Positions 1 to 9,082 of a DNA stretch of 64,000 bases are shown here, in pieces; position 1 is the stretch's first letter, and each line of letters starts with the position of its first letter. The stretch is taken from contig NZ_MCGV01000001.1 in assembly GCF_001705235.1 (NCBI RefSeq), forward strand, positions 3,414,181 through 3,478,180, in the 5' to 3' direction. The position numbers and the translations under genes were made by a program. The stretch is from Clostridium pasteurianum (lineage in GTDB: Bacteria; Bacillota; Clostridia; Clostridiales; Clostridiaceae). The notes under the pieces were generated by a model, which did not search any database, was not told the origin of the DNA, and worked only from the letters and a program-made list of their open reading frames with translations.

Positions 1-804
1 TTAAATAAGAGTGATGTATTTATACAATCTGATTTTGGATATAAACTTTCGGGGACATATATAAAGAACTTTGTTGATACAAGAAAAACTGTAATAATAG
101 TTCATGGAATAACCGGTAGTCGGTGGGAGTCAATGAAGTATGCTGATATATATCTTGATTTAGGGTATAATGTTTTAATTTATGATTCTAGATATCATGG
201 AACAAGCGGTGGAAGTGATATAACTCTTGGCTATTTTGAAAAGTATGATTTAAATAACTGTGTAAAATGGGTAAAAAAGAAGACACCTGGAGGAATTATA
301 GGAGTTCACGGTGAATCAATGGGTGCTGCTACAGCTCTTTTGCAATCCAATATGAATGAAGGAACTAAAGATGTTTCATTTTATGTTGTAGACTGTCCTT
401 TTTCTGATTTGCCAGAACTTTTTAAAGATAAGCTAAATGATGAAATGAAAAATCATGGTGCATTAGTTGCTAAAGCAGTGGTTTTTTACTCGAGTTTAAT
501 TGCATTTTTTAAATCTGGATTTTCTGTGTATGCCATTTCACCTATAAAAGCAATTGACGATGTGAAAACACCTATAATGTTTGTTCATGGAGCAGATGAC
601 GACCTTATTCCGCCGGAAATGTCAGTGGATTTATATGTGCATAAAAAAGGACCTAAGTACTTATATATTGCGCCTAATGCAGGTCATGCTGAGGCGTATC
701 TTAAAAATAAAGTTGAGTACACAAATAAGGTAAGAGAGTTTCTGGTAAACATTCATGTTGAAGATGATAAAACAGATATAAATAAGCCAGTAAAAATGTA
801 TTGA
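1..804 (+). CDS. alpha/beta hydrolase, 5' end outside window
   Basis: The reading frame is open from the first base, so the gene starts upstream; an internal ATG at 133 would cut off the oxyanion-hole region. Visible triad of an alpha/beta hydrolase: HGITGSR strand-loop before residue 45, nucleophile Ser in GVHGESMGAA, acidic residue in HGADDDLIPP and His in NAGHAEAY. This fits the serine hydrolase/BAAT-like family that is common in Firmicutes, often anchored by an N-terminal membrane segment that cannot be seen here. Substrate unknown. The stop lies just before the ribosome site of the next gene, suggesting co-transcription. Confidence 0.85.
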   Translation, partial: LNKSDVFIQSDFGYKLSGTYIKNFVDTRKTVIIVHGITGSRWESMKYADIYLDLGYNVLIYDSRYHGTSGGSDITLGYFEKYDLNNCVKWVKKKTPGGIIGVHGESMGAATALLQSNMNEGTKDVSFYVVDCPFSDLPELFKDKLNDEMKNHGALVAKAVVFYSSLIAFFKSGFSVYAISPIKAIDDVKTPIMFVHGADDDLIPPEMSVDLYVHKKGPKYLYIAPNAGHAEAYLKNKVEYTNKVREFLVNIHVEDDKTDINKPVKMY

Positions 805-815
805 GGTGGTACACT

Positions 816-1289
816 GTGAATGTAGAGGAAAAAAGATTTTTAAAAAATTTATGCAAAATGTGTTTTGTGAAATATCAAGTAGTAAACAGTGCGCCAATGA
901 TAAGTGCGCTTATAAGTCAGGTGTGCAGAATTAAAAATTTGGATGTACCTTTAGTTGAAGGGGTTTTATATGTTAAAATTAGAAATAGAACGCTTCAGTA
1001 TGCACATTGTTTTAATACTTATCATGGTAATATTATAGATGCCTCAATTTATCAGTTTGCAATAATGAACAGCGGTATAAAAGATATATTTCCCAAGATT
1101 ATAGTTGGGGACGACATAGATGAAATCGAGTACTCTATCTTTAGAGAAATAAAGTATGAAAATCAATTTAAGTATAAAGAGGAATTTTTAAGATCGATAA
1201 TAGAAGAAGTAGATGAATATGAAAATTCTAAACTTGATAAAATAGATGAGTATAAAGATAGTAAAAAACAAAATTTGTTTTATATATAA
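816..1289 (+). CDS. small conserved protein, possible papain/transglutaminase-like fold
   Basis: About 157 aa from a GTG at 816, chosen because GAGGTGG (803-809) sits 6 nt upstream; a longer TTG start at 801 lacks a ribosome site. No family recognised with certainty. The middle segment (YAHCFNTYHGNIIDASIYQF) has the spacing of a catalytic His followed by a buried Asp, as in transglutaminase or papain-like hydrolases, but the matching Cys is not obvious. The C-terminal third is charged and probably helical. It follows the hydrolase gene with 11 nt between the stop and this start, so the pair is probably one transcript. Confidence 0.55.
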   Translation: MNVEEKRFLKNLCKMCFVKYQVVNSAPMISALISQVCRIKNLDVPLVEGVLYVKIRNRTLQYAHCFNTYHGNIIDASIYQFAIMNSGIKDIFPKIIVGDDIDEIEYSIFREIKYENQFKYKEEFLRSIIEEVDEYENSKLDKIDEYKDSKKQNLFYI

Positions 1290-1312
1290 TTTTTAGTAAT
1301 GGAGGTTTTTTA

Positions 1313-2710
1313 ATGGATGAAATAAATAACAAAGTAGATTTATTAAAGGATGATATGGTGGCTTGTGTCCAAAATTCTGTTAAGATTAAAAGTATTAGCA
1401 GTGCAGCAGATGGAAATGCACCATTCGGAAAGGATACAGCAGCAGCACTTGATCATGTACTTAAAGTAGCTAAGAAACTTGGATTTAAAACGGTTAACTT
1501 AGATAATTATGTTGGCTATGCTGAATATGGTGATGGCGAAGATTATGTAGCTGTTTTAGGACATCTTGACGTAGTTCCAGAAGGTGATGGCTGGAAGTAT
1601 CCTCCTTATGGAGCTGAAATACATGATGGAAAGATATATGGAAGAGGTTCTATGGATGATAAGGGACCTACAATTTCATGTCTATATGCACTTAAAGCTA
1701 TAGTAGATGCAGGACTTAGCATGTCTAAAAGAGTTAGAATAATATTTGGCTTAGATGAGGAAAATGGAACTGGAAAGGATACAGACTATTATTTAGAGCA
1801 TGAAAAGCCACCAGTTTTAGGGTTTACACCAGATGCTGAATATCCAATAATCAATGGAGAAAAGGGAATAACTATTTTTAATTTAGTAAAAGATTTTAAA
1901 ACTCAATATGAAGGAGATACTAAAATTGCCTATGTAAAAGGTGGAGAGAGATCAAATGTAGTTCCTCCATATGCTGAAGCTGGAATAAAAGCTGATCTTA
2001 AAGGTGAAATTATCGACAAATGCGAAAGCTTTGCTGAGAGAACAGGCTATGATATTAAGGCTGAAGAAAAAGATGACATGGTTATAGTAAAATCAAAGGG
2101 ACTTGCAGCGCATGGAAGTACGCCTGAACTTGGTAAAAATGCAGTAATGCAGCTTTTAGCATTTTTAGATGAATTAAATCTTGGAAAGTCGGATTTAACT
2201 GATTTTATAAGCTTTTTAAATAAGTATGTTGGTATGGAAACAAATGGAGAATCTTTTGGAATTGGCATGGAAGATAAAGTTTCAGGAAAGCTTTCTTTCA
2301 ATCTTGGAGTAATAGATATAAATAAGAATTCTGGAAGTGTTACCCTTAATGTAAGGTATCCTGTAACTTGTACTTATGAAGATATGATGGAAAAATTAAA
2401 TGCTAGAATAGCCCATACTGGAATAAGAGTTGAGAATATGTTACACCAAAAGTCACTTTATTTCCCAGAAGATCATAAGCTTATTAAAATTCTTCAAAAA
2501 GTATATAAAGAGCAGACAGGAGATGAACCTAATCTTCTTTCTATAGGTGGCGGAACATATGCAAAGGATATGCCTAATATAGTTGCCTTTGGACCTATAT
2601 TTAAGGGAGAACCTGATATTGACCATCAAGCAAATGAATATATAAAGGTTGAACATTTGGTTTTAAATGCTAAAATATATGCACATGCAATATATGAATT
2701 AGCAAAATAG
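1313..2710 (+). CDS. pepV: Xaa-His dipeptidase PepV (M20 family)
   Basis: 465 aa, full length for PepV. Cytoplasmic zinc dipeptidase that cleaves a broad range of dipeptides. Metal and catalytic residues are visible in order: His in LGHLDVVPEGDGW, Asp in YGRGSMDDKGP, Glu pair in GLDEENGTG, Asp in FTPDAEYP and the late His in DIDHQANEY. The insertion forming the lid domain (roughly residues 190-380) is present. The start follows GGAGGTTTTTTA. A strong terminator follows directly, so the gene closes its transcription unit. Confidence 0.93.
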   Translation: MDEINNKVDLLKDDMVACVQNSVKIKSISSAADGNAPFGKDTAAALDHVLKVAKKLGFKTVNLDNYVGYAEYGDGEDYVAVLGHLDVVPEGDGWKYPPYGAEIHDGKIYGRGSMDDKGPTISCLYALKAIVDAGLSMSKRVRIIFGLDEENGTGKDTDYYLEHEKPPVLGFTPDAEYPIINGEKGITIFNLVKDFKTQYEGDTKIAYVKGGERSNVVPPYAEAGIKADLKGEIIDKCESFAERTGYDIKAEEKDDMVIVKSKGLAAHGSTPELGKNAVMQLLAFLDELNLGKSDLTDFISFLNKYVGMETNGESFGIGMEDKVSGKLSFNLGVIDINKNSGSVTLNVRYPVTCTYEDMMEKLNARIAHTGIRVENMLHQKSLYFPEDHKLIKILQKVYKEQTGDEPNLLSIGGGTYAKDMPNIVAFGPIFKGEPDIDHQANEYIKVEHLVLNAKIYAHAIYELAK

Positions 2711-2722
2711 TTTTTTTAAGTT

Positions 2723-2763
2723 AAAAAGGTTTGAGATTGATTTTTTAATCTCAAACCTTTTTT
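2723..2763 (+). terminator. intrinsic terminator after pepV
   Basis: Arms 2723-2738 and 2747-2763 form a near-perfect stem (AAAGGTTTGAGATT and its complement) around an 8-nt loop, ending in a T run. It is A/T symmetrical at the base, so it could also act on the minus strand. Confidence 0.88.
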
Positions 2764-2955
2764 ATTTTAAATCAGAATTAAATTCCATAATTCCATTTAA
2801 AACCCATAATGTTAACGAAATATTAATTAAATATATGATTTTTTGACATTAGTGTTGTAAATGTAAACAATTTATGATTAAATCATAATATGAGTAGGGG
2901 GTTAATTAACTAAAAAATATATATCATAATTTCTATAAGGTGAGGTGAGTTTAAT

Positions 2956-3507
2956 ATGAGTGCCACAATAATAGTAGCAGAAGATGAACCAATTACACGA
3001 ATGGATATATGCGAAATGTTAACATCTGCTGGATATTATGTTGCGGGAGATGCATCAAATGGCCTTCAAGTTGTGGAATTATGCAGAAGGTACAAACCTG
3101 ATCTTGTTCTTATGGATATAAAGATGCCTAAGTTAGACGGCATCCAGGCAGCAGAAATTTTAATTAAAGAAAATATTGTAGATGCCGTAGTAATGTTAAC
3201 AGCATATAGTGGCAAAGAATTTATTGATAAGGTTAAGGAGATAGGGGCCATAGGATATATTGTAAAACCGATAGATGAGGTTAGACTTATACCACAAGTA
3301 GAAATTGCTATTGCTAAAGGTAAAGAAATTAGAGTTATGAAAGAAAAAATGGACAGCAGTAATATTATACATAGAGCCAAAGAGATACTTATGGAAAAGC
3401 ATAGACTAACTGAAAATGAAGCATATAAAAAGCTCAGAAAAATGAGTATGGATAAGCAATTGACGATGATAGAAACTTCTAAAAGCATAATTAAGAAATC
3501 AAGGTGA
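2956..3507 (+). CDS. eutV: EutV-like ANTAR response regulator
   Basis: 183 aa. An N-terminal receiver (1-120) has the acidic pair at residues 10-11, phospho-acceptor Asp54 in LVLMDIKMP and Lys in YIVKPID. It is followed by a helical ANTAR domain (about 130-180) with the typical pattern AKEILMEKHRLTENEAYKKLRKMSM. Such regulators bind nascent RNA and prevent termination when phosphorylated and dimerised. Its partner kinase is next, and the matching RNA target lies upstream of the ethanolamine permease gene, so function is inferred strongly from context. Start after AAGGTGAGGTGA. Confidence 0.9.
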   Translation: MSATIIVAEDEPITRMDICEMLTSAGYYVAGDASNGLQVVELCRRYKPDLVLMDIKMPKLDGIQAAEILIKENIVDAVVMLTAYSGKEFIDKVKEIGAIGYIVKPIDEVRLIPQVEIAIAKGKEIRVMKEKMDSSNIIHRAKEILMEKHRLTENEAYKKLRKMSMDKQLTMIETSKSIIKKSR

Positions 3508-3556
3508 AATAATTTTAGATTTAATTTGTAATACAAGGTTAAAGGGAGTAGGTATT

Positions 3557-4969
3557 GTGCTTAGAAAATTATGTGAATTGTATACGGATTTATCAGAAGA
3601 AGATATATTACAATTGATTAACGTTGAAAAATCAATTTCAATGTTTGCTAATTTGGTTAATGGAGATATATTTATTGATTGTATTACAAGGGATCCCGAT
3701 GCAGCGATTGTAGTCTCAGAGGCAAAACCTGTAAATTGTAAATCTCTCTATAAAAATTCTGTGGTTGGAGAGCTTGCCTTAAGACAAAATGAGCCTGCTG
3801 CTTTAAGAACTTTAGAAATAGGAATTGAAACCACGGATTTGAAAGCTGTTACTCAGGAAAATATAGTTGTAAAACAAAACACAGTGCCAATTAAAAATCA
3901 GCACAATAAAATAATAGGTGTGTTAATTTTAGAACGTGATATAACTGATGATGTAAGTCAGACACAAAATATGGAGATTTTATCAGAGACAACTAGTCAG
4001 CTTTCTGAAACACTTATGAATATGAAAGATTTAGATTACAACAATACTGTTGCGTACAATTTAATAAATGATGCTATTTTGGTGATAAATGAAATTGGCA
4101 AATGTGTTTATGCTAATTATAAAGCAGAAGAACTTTATAAAAAAATAGGATATAAGGATAGCATAGTAGGTATGTCTTTTGATAATTTAGTTTTAAATAA
4201 GGTTAAATTTAAGGATGTACTTCGTGAAAAAAAGTCTCTTATTTTTGAAACTAAAGTTGGAAAATTTGATTTGCAGATTAAATATGCTGTTACTAAAAAA
4301 GATGTAGATACATACGGTATTATTATGCTTATAAAGGATTTAACAGATATAAAGCAGAAGGAAAAGGAACTCATATTAAAAGCTGTGGCAATTAGAGAAA
4401 TACATCATAGAGTAAAGAATAACCTTCAAACTATAGCAAGTATATTAAGATTACAATCTAGAAGAATCGATAATGTCGATGCTAAAAAAGCCTTCAGCGA
4501 AAGTATAAACAGAATTTTAAGCATAGCAACAACTCATGAAGTATTATCACAAAATGGATTAGACGATGCTGATATAAAAATAATATTATCAAAGATTAAG
4601 GATAATGCTGCAAGAAATTCCTGTAATAAAAATATAAAGATAAATCTCAGTGGAGACAATTTGGAGGTTAATTCTGATAAGGCAACTTCTATTGCAATAG
4701 TTGTAAATGAATTAATAGAAAACTCTTTTAAACATGCTTTTAATAATATGAAGTGGGGAATTATTGATATAGTAATAAACAAAGGTCAAACTTATTCTAA
4801 TATATCAATTAGTGATAATGGAAATGGATTTGACACAAGATTTTTGAGAAATGAGAGCCTTGGACTCAACATTGTTAAAAGTATAGTAAAGGATAAATTA
4901 AATGGTGATATAAATATTGAATCAAATGAAAGTGGTACAAAATCGGTGTTTTATTTTAAAAATTTATAA
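3557..4969 (+). CDS. eutW: EutW-like sensor histidine kinase
   Basis: 470 aa from a GTG start with AAAGGGAG upstream. The N-terminal sensor half (1-150) resembles the cytoplasmic histidine-kinase N-terminal domain found in EutW, followed by a PAS-like segment (about 165-265). The phosphorylation helix contains IREIHHRVKNNLQTIAS (HisKA_2 type, His near residue 283), then an HATPase with VVNELIENSFKHAF and DNGNGFD. No membrane segments, so it should sense a cytoplasmic ligand; in enterococci and listeria the ligand is ethanolamine. It follows the regulator by 49 nt. Confidence 0.88.
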   Translation: MLRKLCELYTDLSEEDILQLINVEKSISMFANLVNGDIFIDCITRDPDAAIVVSEAKPVNCKSLYKNSVVGELALRQNEPAALRTLEIGIETTDLKAVTQENIVVKQNTVPIKNQHNKIIGVLILERDITDDVSQTQNMEILSETTSQLSETLMNMKDLDYNNTVAYNLINDAILVINEIGKCVYANYKAEELYKKIGYKDSIVGMSFDNLVLNKVKFKDVLREKKSLIFETKVGKFDLQIKYAVTKKDVDTYGIIMLIKDLTDIKQKEKELILKAVAIREIHHRVKNNLQTIASILRLQSRRIDNVDAKKAFSESINRILSIATTHEVLSQNGLDDADIKIILSKIKDNAARNSCNKNIKINLSGDNLEVNSDKATSIAIVVNELIENSFKHAFNNMKWGIIDIVINKGQTYSNISISDNGNGFDTRFLRNESLGLNIVKSIVKDKLNGDINIESNESGTKSVFYFKNL

Positions 4970-5009
4970 TTAAAAGATAAAAAAATATTAAAATAATATT
5001 AAAATAGGG

Positions 5010-5038
5010 TTTACATTAACGAATTGATATGATACACT
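5010..5038 (+). promoter_or_regulatory. probable sigma-A promoter of the ethanolamine operon
   Basis: TTTACA (5010-5015), 17-nt spacer, TACACT (5033-5038). Transcription would start near 5045, placing the first antiterminator hairpin at the very 5' end of the RNA. Confidence 0.6.
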
Positions 5039-5048
5039 ATATTCATGG

Positions 5049-5127
5049 TTGATGCAACGGAGCATTGATTTTGTATTTTTTATATTGGGTTTTTAATTTA
5101 ATGTTTAGTTATAGGCAATGGAGCTTA
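5049..5127 (+). promoter_or_regulatory. EutV (ANTAR) dual-hairpin antiterminator RNA
   Basis: Two short stem-loops with hexanucleotide loops AACGGA (5056-5061) and AATGGA (5117-5122). Both have the A at loop position 1 and G at position 4 that define ANTAR targets. Stem 1 is about 5049-5055/5062-5068; stem 2 is 5112-5116/5123-5127. The 3' side of stem 2 is the 5' side of the terminator stem, so the two structures exclude each other. This is the established EutV mechanism; binding here is inferred. Confidence 0.88.
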
Positions 5128-5160
5128 AACGTATATATCGAAGTGCGTTTAAGCTCTTTA
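5121..5160 (+). terminator. regulated terminator in the ethanolamine leader
   Basis: Perfect 11-bp stem GAGCTTAAACG (5121-5131) with its complement at 5146-5156, then a short T stretch. It shares seven bases with the second ANTAR hairpin and should stop transcription unless EutV is bound. Confidence 0.85.
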
Positions 5161-5254
5161 CCATTTTAAAATTGTAAATATTAAAATGAAAAACGTAATT
5201 ACCAGGCAATCGCAATTATAATAATTAAAGTATTTATTTTCGGGAGGAATAATT

Positions 5255-6571
5255 ATGGCAAATGAACTTAAAAAAACACTATCACCTTTTCAACTTTGGG
5301 CAATAATAGTCGGTATGGTTATATCAGGAATGTACTTTGGATGGAACAATGCTATGGCATTTACAAGCCCTGTAGGATTTATAATCGCTACGTTAATAGT
5401 TACAGTTTTTTATGGAACTTTTATGTTTAGTTATGCAGAGCTTGCAACAGCAATGCCAAAAGCAGATGGTTCTAGTGAATTTGCAGCGAGGACAATGGGA
5501 AGATTTGGTGGCTTCTTTGCTGGATTTTCATGTATAATGGAATTTTTATTTGCAACACCAGCTATAGCAATATCTATAGGAGCTTATGTAAATTTTATAA
5601 TACCTTCTATACCAGTAACAGTGGCAGGACTTGTAGCTTATGCACTTTTTGTTGCTATAAACTGTTTTGGAGTTAAAACTGCAGCAATAATTGAAACTGT
5701 TGTAACAGTGATTGCAATAGTTGGAATTTTTGTATTTGCAGGAGCAACAGTTGGACATATTGATTTTACAAAAATAGTTGGAGGAAATGTATATAAAGGT
5801 GGACTTAAAGGAATATTTAGTGCTGTCCCATTTGCAATATGGTTCTATTTAGGAGCTGAGGGCGGAGCAATGTCTGCTGAAGAGTGTAAAAATCCTAAGA
5901 AAGATATACCAAAAGCTTTCATTTTTGCAATAGGTACACTTATGATTTTAGCTTTAGTTGCATTCGTTTGTACGGCAGGTGTACTTGACAATAAAACTTT
6001 AGGAGCTACAAATTCACCTCTTCCTGATACGTTAGATGTTATATTTGGAAAAGGAAATGTCATATCTAAAGTTATGAGCTTTATAGGATTATTTGGATTA
6101 GTGGCAAGCCTTCATGGATTAATTATAGGATATTCAAGACAGGTATTTGCAATGTCTAGAGCAAATTATTTACCTAAGTTTTTGTCAAAGGTTAACTCAA
6201 AGGGCGCACCAGTTCCTGCAACAATAATTACAAGCCTTGTAGGAATGATATTTGTACTTACTAATAATACTGCAACAATAATTGTAATATCAAGTTTTGG
6301 TACTATTGCCCTGCATGCAATAAGTATGGTTGCTTTCTTCATTTTAAGAAAGAATGAGCCTAACATGGAAAGACCATATAAAGTTTCATCAGCATTACCT
6401 GTAATAGCACTTGCATTAAATCTTGTATTTTTAGTAACTACAATATATTCAAATATCTCAACATTATCCTGGGTAATTTTCGCCTTTGCAGTTGCAGCTG
6501 TGTACTATTTTGCATATTCAAAGATAACAGCTTCAAAGGATACGGAACTTGAGGAGAAGAAAGCAGTTTAA
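5255..6571 (+). CDS. eat: ethanolamine permease (APC superfamily)
   Basis: 438 aa integral membrane protein with about 12 hydrophobic segments. The N-terminal pattern (LSPFQLWAIIVGMVISGMYFG) and the internal FYLGAEGGAMSAEECKNPKKDIPKA loop are typical of amino-acid/ethanolamine permeases. Placement directly before EutB/EutC and behind the EutV-controlled leader supports ethanolamine as substrate. Strong ribosome site CGGGAGGAA. It replaces the EutH facilitator used in microcompartment-type operons. Confidence 0.88.
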   Translation: MANELKKTLSPFQLWAIIVGMVISGMYFGWNNAMAFTSPVGFIIATLIVTVFYGTFMFSYAELATAMPKADGSSEFAARTMGRFGGFFAGFSCIMEFLFATPAIAISIGAYVNFIIPSIPVTVAGLVAYALFVAINCFGVKTAAIIETVVTVIAIVGIFVFAGATVGHIDFTKIVGGNVYKGGLKGIFSAVPFAIWFYLGAEGGAMSAEECKNPKKDIPKAFIFAIGTLMILALVAFVCTAGVLDNKTLGATNSPLPDTLDVIFGKGNVISKVMSFIGLFGLVASLHGLIIGYSRQVFAMSRANYLPKFLSKVNSKGAPVPATIITSLVGMIFVLTNNTATIIVISSFGTIALHAISMVAFFILRKNEPNMERPYKVSSALPVIALALNLVFLVTTIYSNISTLSWVIFAFAVAAVYYFAYSKITASKDTELEEKKAV

Positions 6572-6599
6572 TCTAAATTAATCGAAATAGGTGATTTTC

Positions 6600-7961
6600 A
6601 TGAATTTAAAGACAACATTATTTGGTACGGTTCATAAATTTAAAGATATAAAGGATTTACTTGCAAAAGCTAATGAAGAAAAGTCCGGAGATGCTCTTGC
6701 TGGTATTGCGGCACAAAGTACAGCTGAAAGAGTTGCAGCAAAAATTGTTTTGGCAGACATAACTCTTGAGGAGCTTAAGAATAATCCTGTAGTCCCTTAT
6801 GAAGATGATGAGGTTACAAGAGTAATTCAGGATTCGGTGGATGAAAGTGAATACAAGAAAATTAAATCCTTAACTGTAGGTGAGTTTAGAGAACTTATAC
6901 TTTCAGCCAGTGAGGAAGAAATAAAAGGAATAAGAGATGGACTCACTTCAGAAATGGTAGCAGCTGTAACTAAGCTTATGACAAATATGGATCTAGTGTA
7001 TGGTGCTCAAAAGCTTTGTAACACTGCTACTTGCAACACAACTATTGGGAGAAGAGGTACTTTATCATCAAGACTTCAGCCTAATCATCCAACAGATAAT
7101 CCTGATGGAATTATGGCATCTGTAATGGAGGGCATGAGTTATGGAGTTGGTGATGCAGTAATAGGACTAAATCCAGTAGCTGATACGATTGATAGTGTTT
7201 CAAGTGTATTAAAGAAGTTCAATGAATTTATAACAGATTGGAGAATACCAACACAAAGCTGCGTTTTAGCTCATATAACAACTCAAATGGAAGCTTTAAA
7301 GAAAGGTACTCCTATAGATTTAATGTTTCAAAGTTTAGCTGGTTCAGAGATTTCTAACAATGCTTTTGGAATAAATGTAGGCTTATTAGATGAGGCATAT
7401 GCATTAATGAAGGAGAAAAAAAGTTCTAAAGGACCTAATTTTATGTACTTTGAAACAGGACAGGGCTCGGAACTTTCTTCAGAAGGACATAATGGTGCAG
7501 ATCAGCTTGTAATGGAAGCAAGATGTTATGGTTTAGCAAAGAGATATAATCCTTTCCTTGTTAATACTGTTGTTGGTTTTATTGGACCTGAATATTTATA
7601 TGATGGAAAGCAGGTTTCAAGAGCCGGTTTAGAGGATCATTTTATGGGGAAACTCACTGGATTATCTATGGGAGTTGATACATGTTATACAAACCACATG
7701 AAAGCAGATCAGAATGACCTTGAAAATCTTGAAATGCTGCTTACAATGGCAAACTGTAATTATTTTATGGGGATACCATGTGGTGATGACGTAATGCTGA
7801 TGTATCAGTCTTCAAGTTATCATGATATAGCTACTTTAAGGGAGATTACAGGGAAAAGAACAATAAGAGAATTTGAAAAGAGAATGGAAGAATTACAAAT
7901 ACTGAAAGACGGAAGGCTTACTGAAAGGGCTGGAGATCCTTCTATATTTAGGCAGAGGTGA
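6600..7961 (+). CDS. eutB: ethanolamine ammonia-lyase large subunit
   Basis: 453 aa from the ATG at 6600, the usual EutB length; AGGTGA at 6589-6594 is well spaced for it, so the in-frame GTG at 6591 is not used. Adenosylcobalamin-dependent lyase converting ethanolamine to acetaldehyde and ammonia, forming an (alpha-beta)6 complex with EutC. Conserved TIM-barrel stretches are visible, including LSSRLQPNHPTDNPDG and MGIPCGDDVML. It overlaps no neighbour; the small-subunit ribosome site is embedded in its last codons. Confidence 0.95.
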   Translation: MNLKTTLFGTVHKFKDIKDLLAKANEEKSGDALAGIAAQSTAERVAAKIVLADITLEELKNNPVVPYEDDEVTRVIQDSVDESEYKKIKSLTVGEFRELILSASEEEIKGIRDGLTSEMVAAVTKLMTNMDLVYGAQKLCNTATCNTTIGRRGTLSSRLQPNHPTDNPDGIMASVMEGMSYGVGDAVIGLNPVADTIDSVSSVLKKFNEFITDWRIPTQSCVLAHITTQMEALKKGTPIDLMFQSLAGSEISNNAFGINVGLLDEAYALMKEKKSSKGPNFMYFETGQGSELSSEGHNGADQLVMEARCYGLAKRYNPFLVNTVVGFIGPEYLYDGKQVSRAGLEDHFMGKLTGLSMGVDTCYTNHMKADQNDLENLEMLLTMANCNYFMGIPCGDDVMLMYQSSSYHDIATLREITGKRTIREFEKRMEELQILKDGRLTERAGDPSIFRQR

Positions 7962-7966
7962 TTTAT

Positions 7967-8701
7967 ATGAAAGACAATTTAATCAATATAGATAATCCAG
8001 AAGATATGGAGATGTGTAAAATTCTTAAAGAATCAACTCCAGCTAGAATATGTGTTGGAAGAGCGGGGACAAGATTTAAAACCAATACGCTTCTTAAGTT
8101 TAGGGCGGATCATGCCGTGGCGATGGATGCAGTTTGGTCAAGTGTAGATGAAAATCTGATTGACGAACTGAAATTTTTGAAGGTACAGACATTAGTAAAG
8201 GATAAAGAAGAATATATAACTAGGCCGGATCTTGGGAAGAAATTCTCTTTTGAAACCACTGATTATATTAAAGAAAAATGCATAAATGCTCCAGAGGTTC
8301 AGATTATAGCTGGAGATGGTTTGAGTTCAACTGCTATTAATGCAAATCTTAAAGATGTGTATTCTATAGTTACAGATGGATTAAAGTCAAAAGGATACAG
8401 TGTTGGAACTCCCATTTTTGTTAAATATTCAAGAGTTGCAACTATGGATAAGATAAGTGAAGCATTAAATGCTAAAGTCACTATAATATTAATAGGTGAA
8501 AGACCAGGACTTGCGACCGGAGAGAGCATGAGCTGCTACATGGCATATGAAGCCAGTTCAAATAAGCCAGAATCCCAGAGAACAGTTATATCCAACATTC
8601 ATAGAAATGGCACACCGCCAGTTGAAGCAGGAGCACAAATAGTTCATTTAATTGAATTAATGATGCAGGAAAAAAAGAGCGGCGTTGAGCTTAGAATATA
8701 A
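7967..8701 (+). CDS. eutC: ethanolamine ammonia-lyase small subunit
   Basis: 244 aa. Start ATG at 7967 is preceded by AGAGGTGA (7954-7961), which overlaps the eutB stop; a GTG at 7958 is an unlikely alternative. Signatures include STPARICVGRAGTRFKT near the N-terminus, DGLSSTAINAN, LIGERPGLATGESMSCYMAY and the IHRNGTPPVEAGA tail, all contributing to the cobalamin-binding interface. No reactivase (EutA), shell proteins or aldehyde dehydrogenase follow; the operon ends here and decayed sequence begins. Confidence 0.94.
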   Translation: MKDNLINIDNPEDMEMCKILKESTPARICVGRAGTRFKTNTLLKFRADHAVAMDAVWSSVDENLIDELKFLKVQTLVKDKEEYITRPDLGKKFSFETTDYIKEKCINAPEVQIIAGDGLSSTAINANLKDVYSIVTDGLKSKGYSVGTPIFVKYSRVATMDKISEALNAKVTIILIGERPGLATGESMSCYMAYEASSNKPESQRTVISNIHRNGTPPVEAGAQIVHLIELMMQEKKSGVELRI

Positions 8702-8707
8702 TCATAA

Positions 8708-8925
8708 AAGAGGTTTGGGTTTTGCCACATAGCTAATGTACTTGGAATAACACGTCGTGGAGCGTCTCAAGGTATTGATAAACTTTGTAAAAAAGCAAAT
8801 GAAAAAGCATCTCTCATAGTACGTGAACTTGGATTTGCAAATATTTGGCCTTATAGGAACAGTTTCTTTATTTGTTCCGAGCCTTTACCCTTAAAGAGAA
8901 GTAACAGTATTTTGGAAAATGTTTA
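8708..8925 (+). pseudogene. decayed helix-turn-helix-like gene fragment
   Basis: A frame open for 71 codons between stops, without a start codon or ribosome site. Its translation looks like real protein: GFCHIANVLGITRRGASQGI, then DKLCKKANEKASLIVRELGF. The first part has the shape of a helix-turn-helix (LGITRRGASQGIDKL). The terminal part runs into the long inverted repeat that begins at 8897. I read it as the 5'-truncated remainder of a DNA-binding protein gene; family not identified. Confidence 0.5.
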
Positions 8926-9082
8926 AATAAAACTCAATAAGACTTGCCCCAAATTATAAAAAGACTTAGAAATTTTAATCTGTTTGAGCCGAGAGGCGAG
9001 TTATTAAAATTTCTTAGTATTTTTATAATTTGAGGCTTAGCCTTATGAGTTTTATTTAATGTTCCAAAATACTGTTACTTCT
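8897..9082. repeat. long hairpin repeat element E1
   Basis: 186-bp imperfect inverted repeat with arms of about 80 bases; the outer arms contain AGTAACAGTATTTTGGAA and its complement. It abuts the stop codon of the minus-strand ABC-F gene. Read in that gene's direction, the apical part carries ATAACTCGCC and CTCAAACAG, the same loop as in E2 and E4. It could serve as a terminator for the ABC-F gene, although no simple T run follows. Confidence 0.85.

Noticed and set aside
5546-5758. Minus-strand open frame rich in Cys, Tyr and Ser inside the ethanolamine permease gene
   Set aside because: Mirror of a hydrophobic coding region on the other strand; no ribosome site and low-complexity composition.
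6591-6599. GTG start extending EutB by three residues
   Set aside because: The codon lies inside the ribosome site AGGTGA; the ATG at 6600 gives the usual 453-aa protein.
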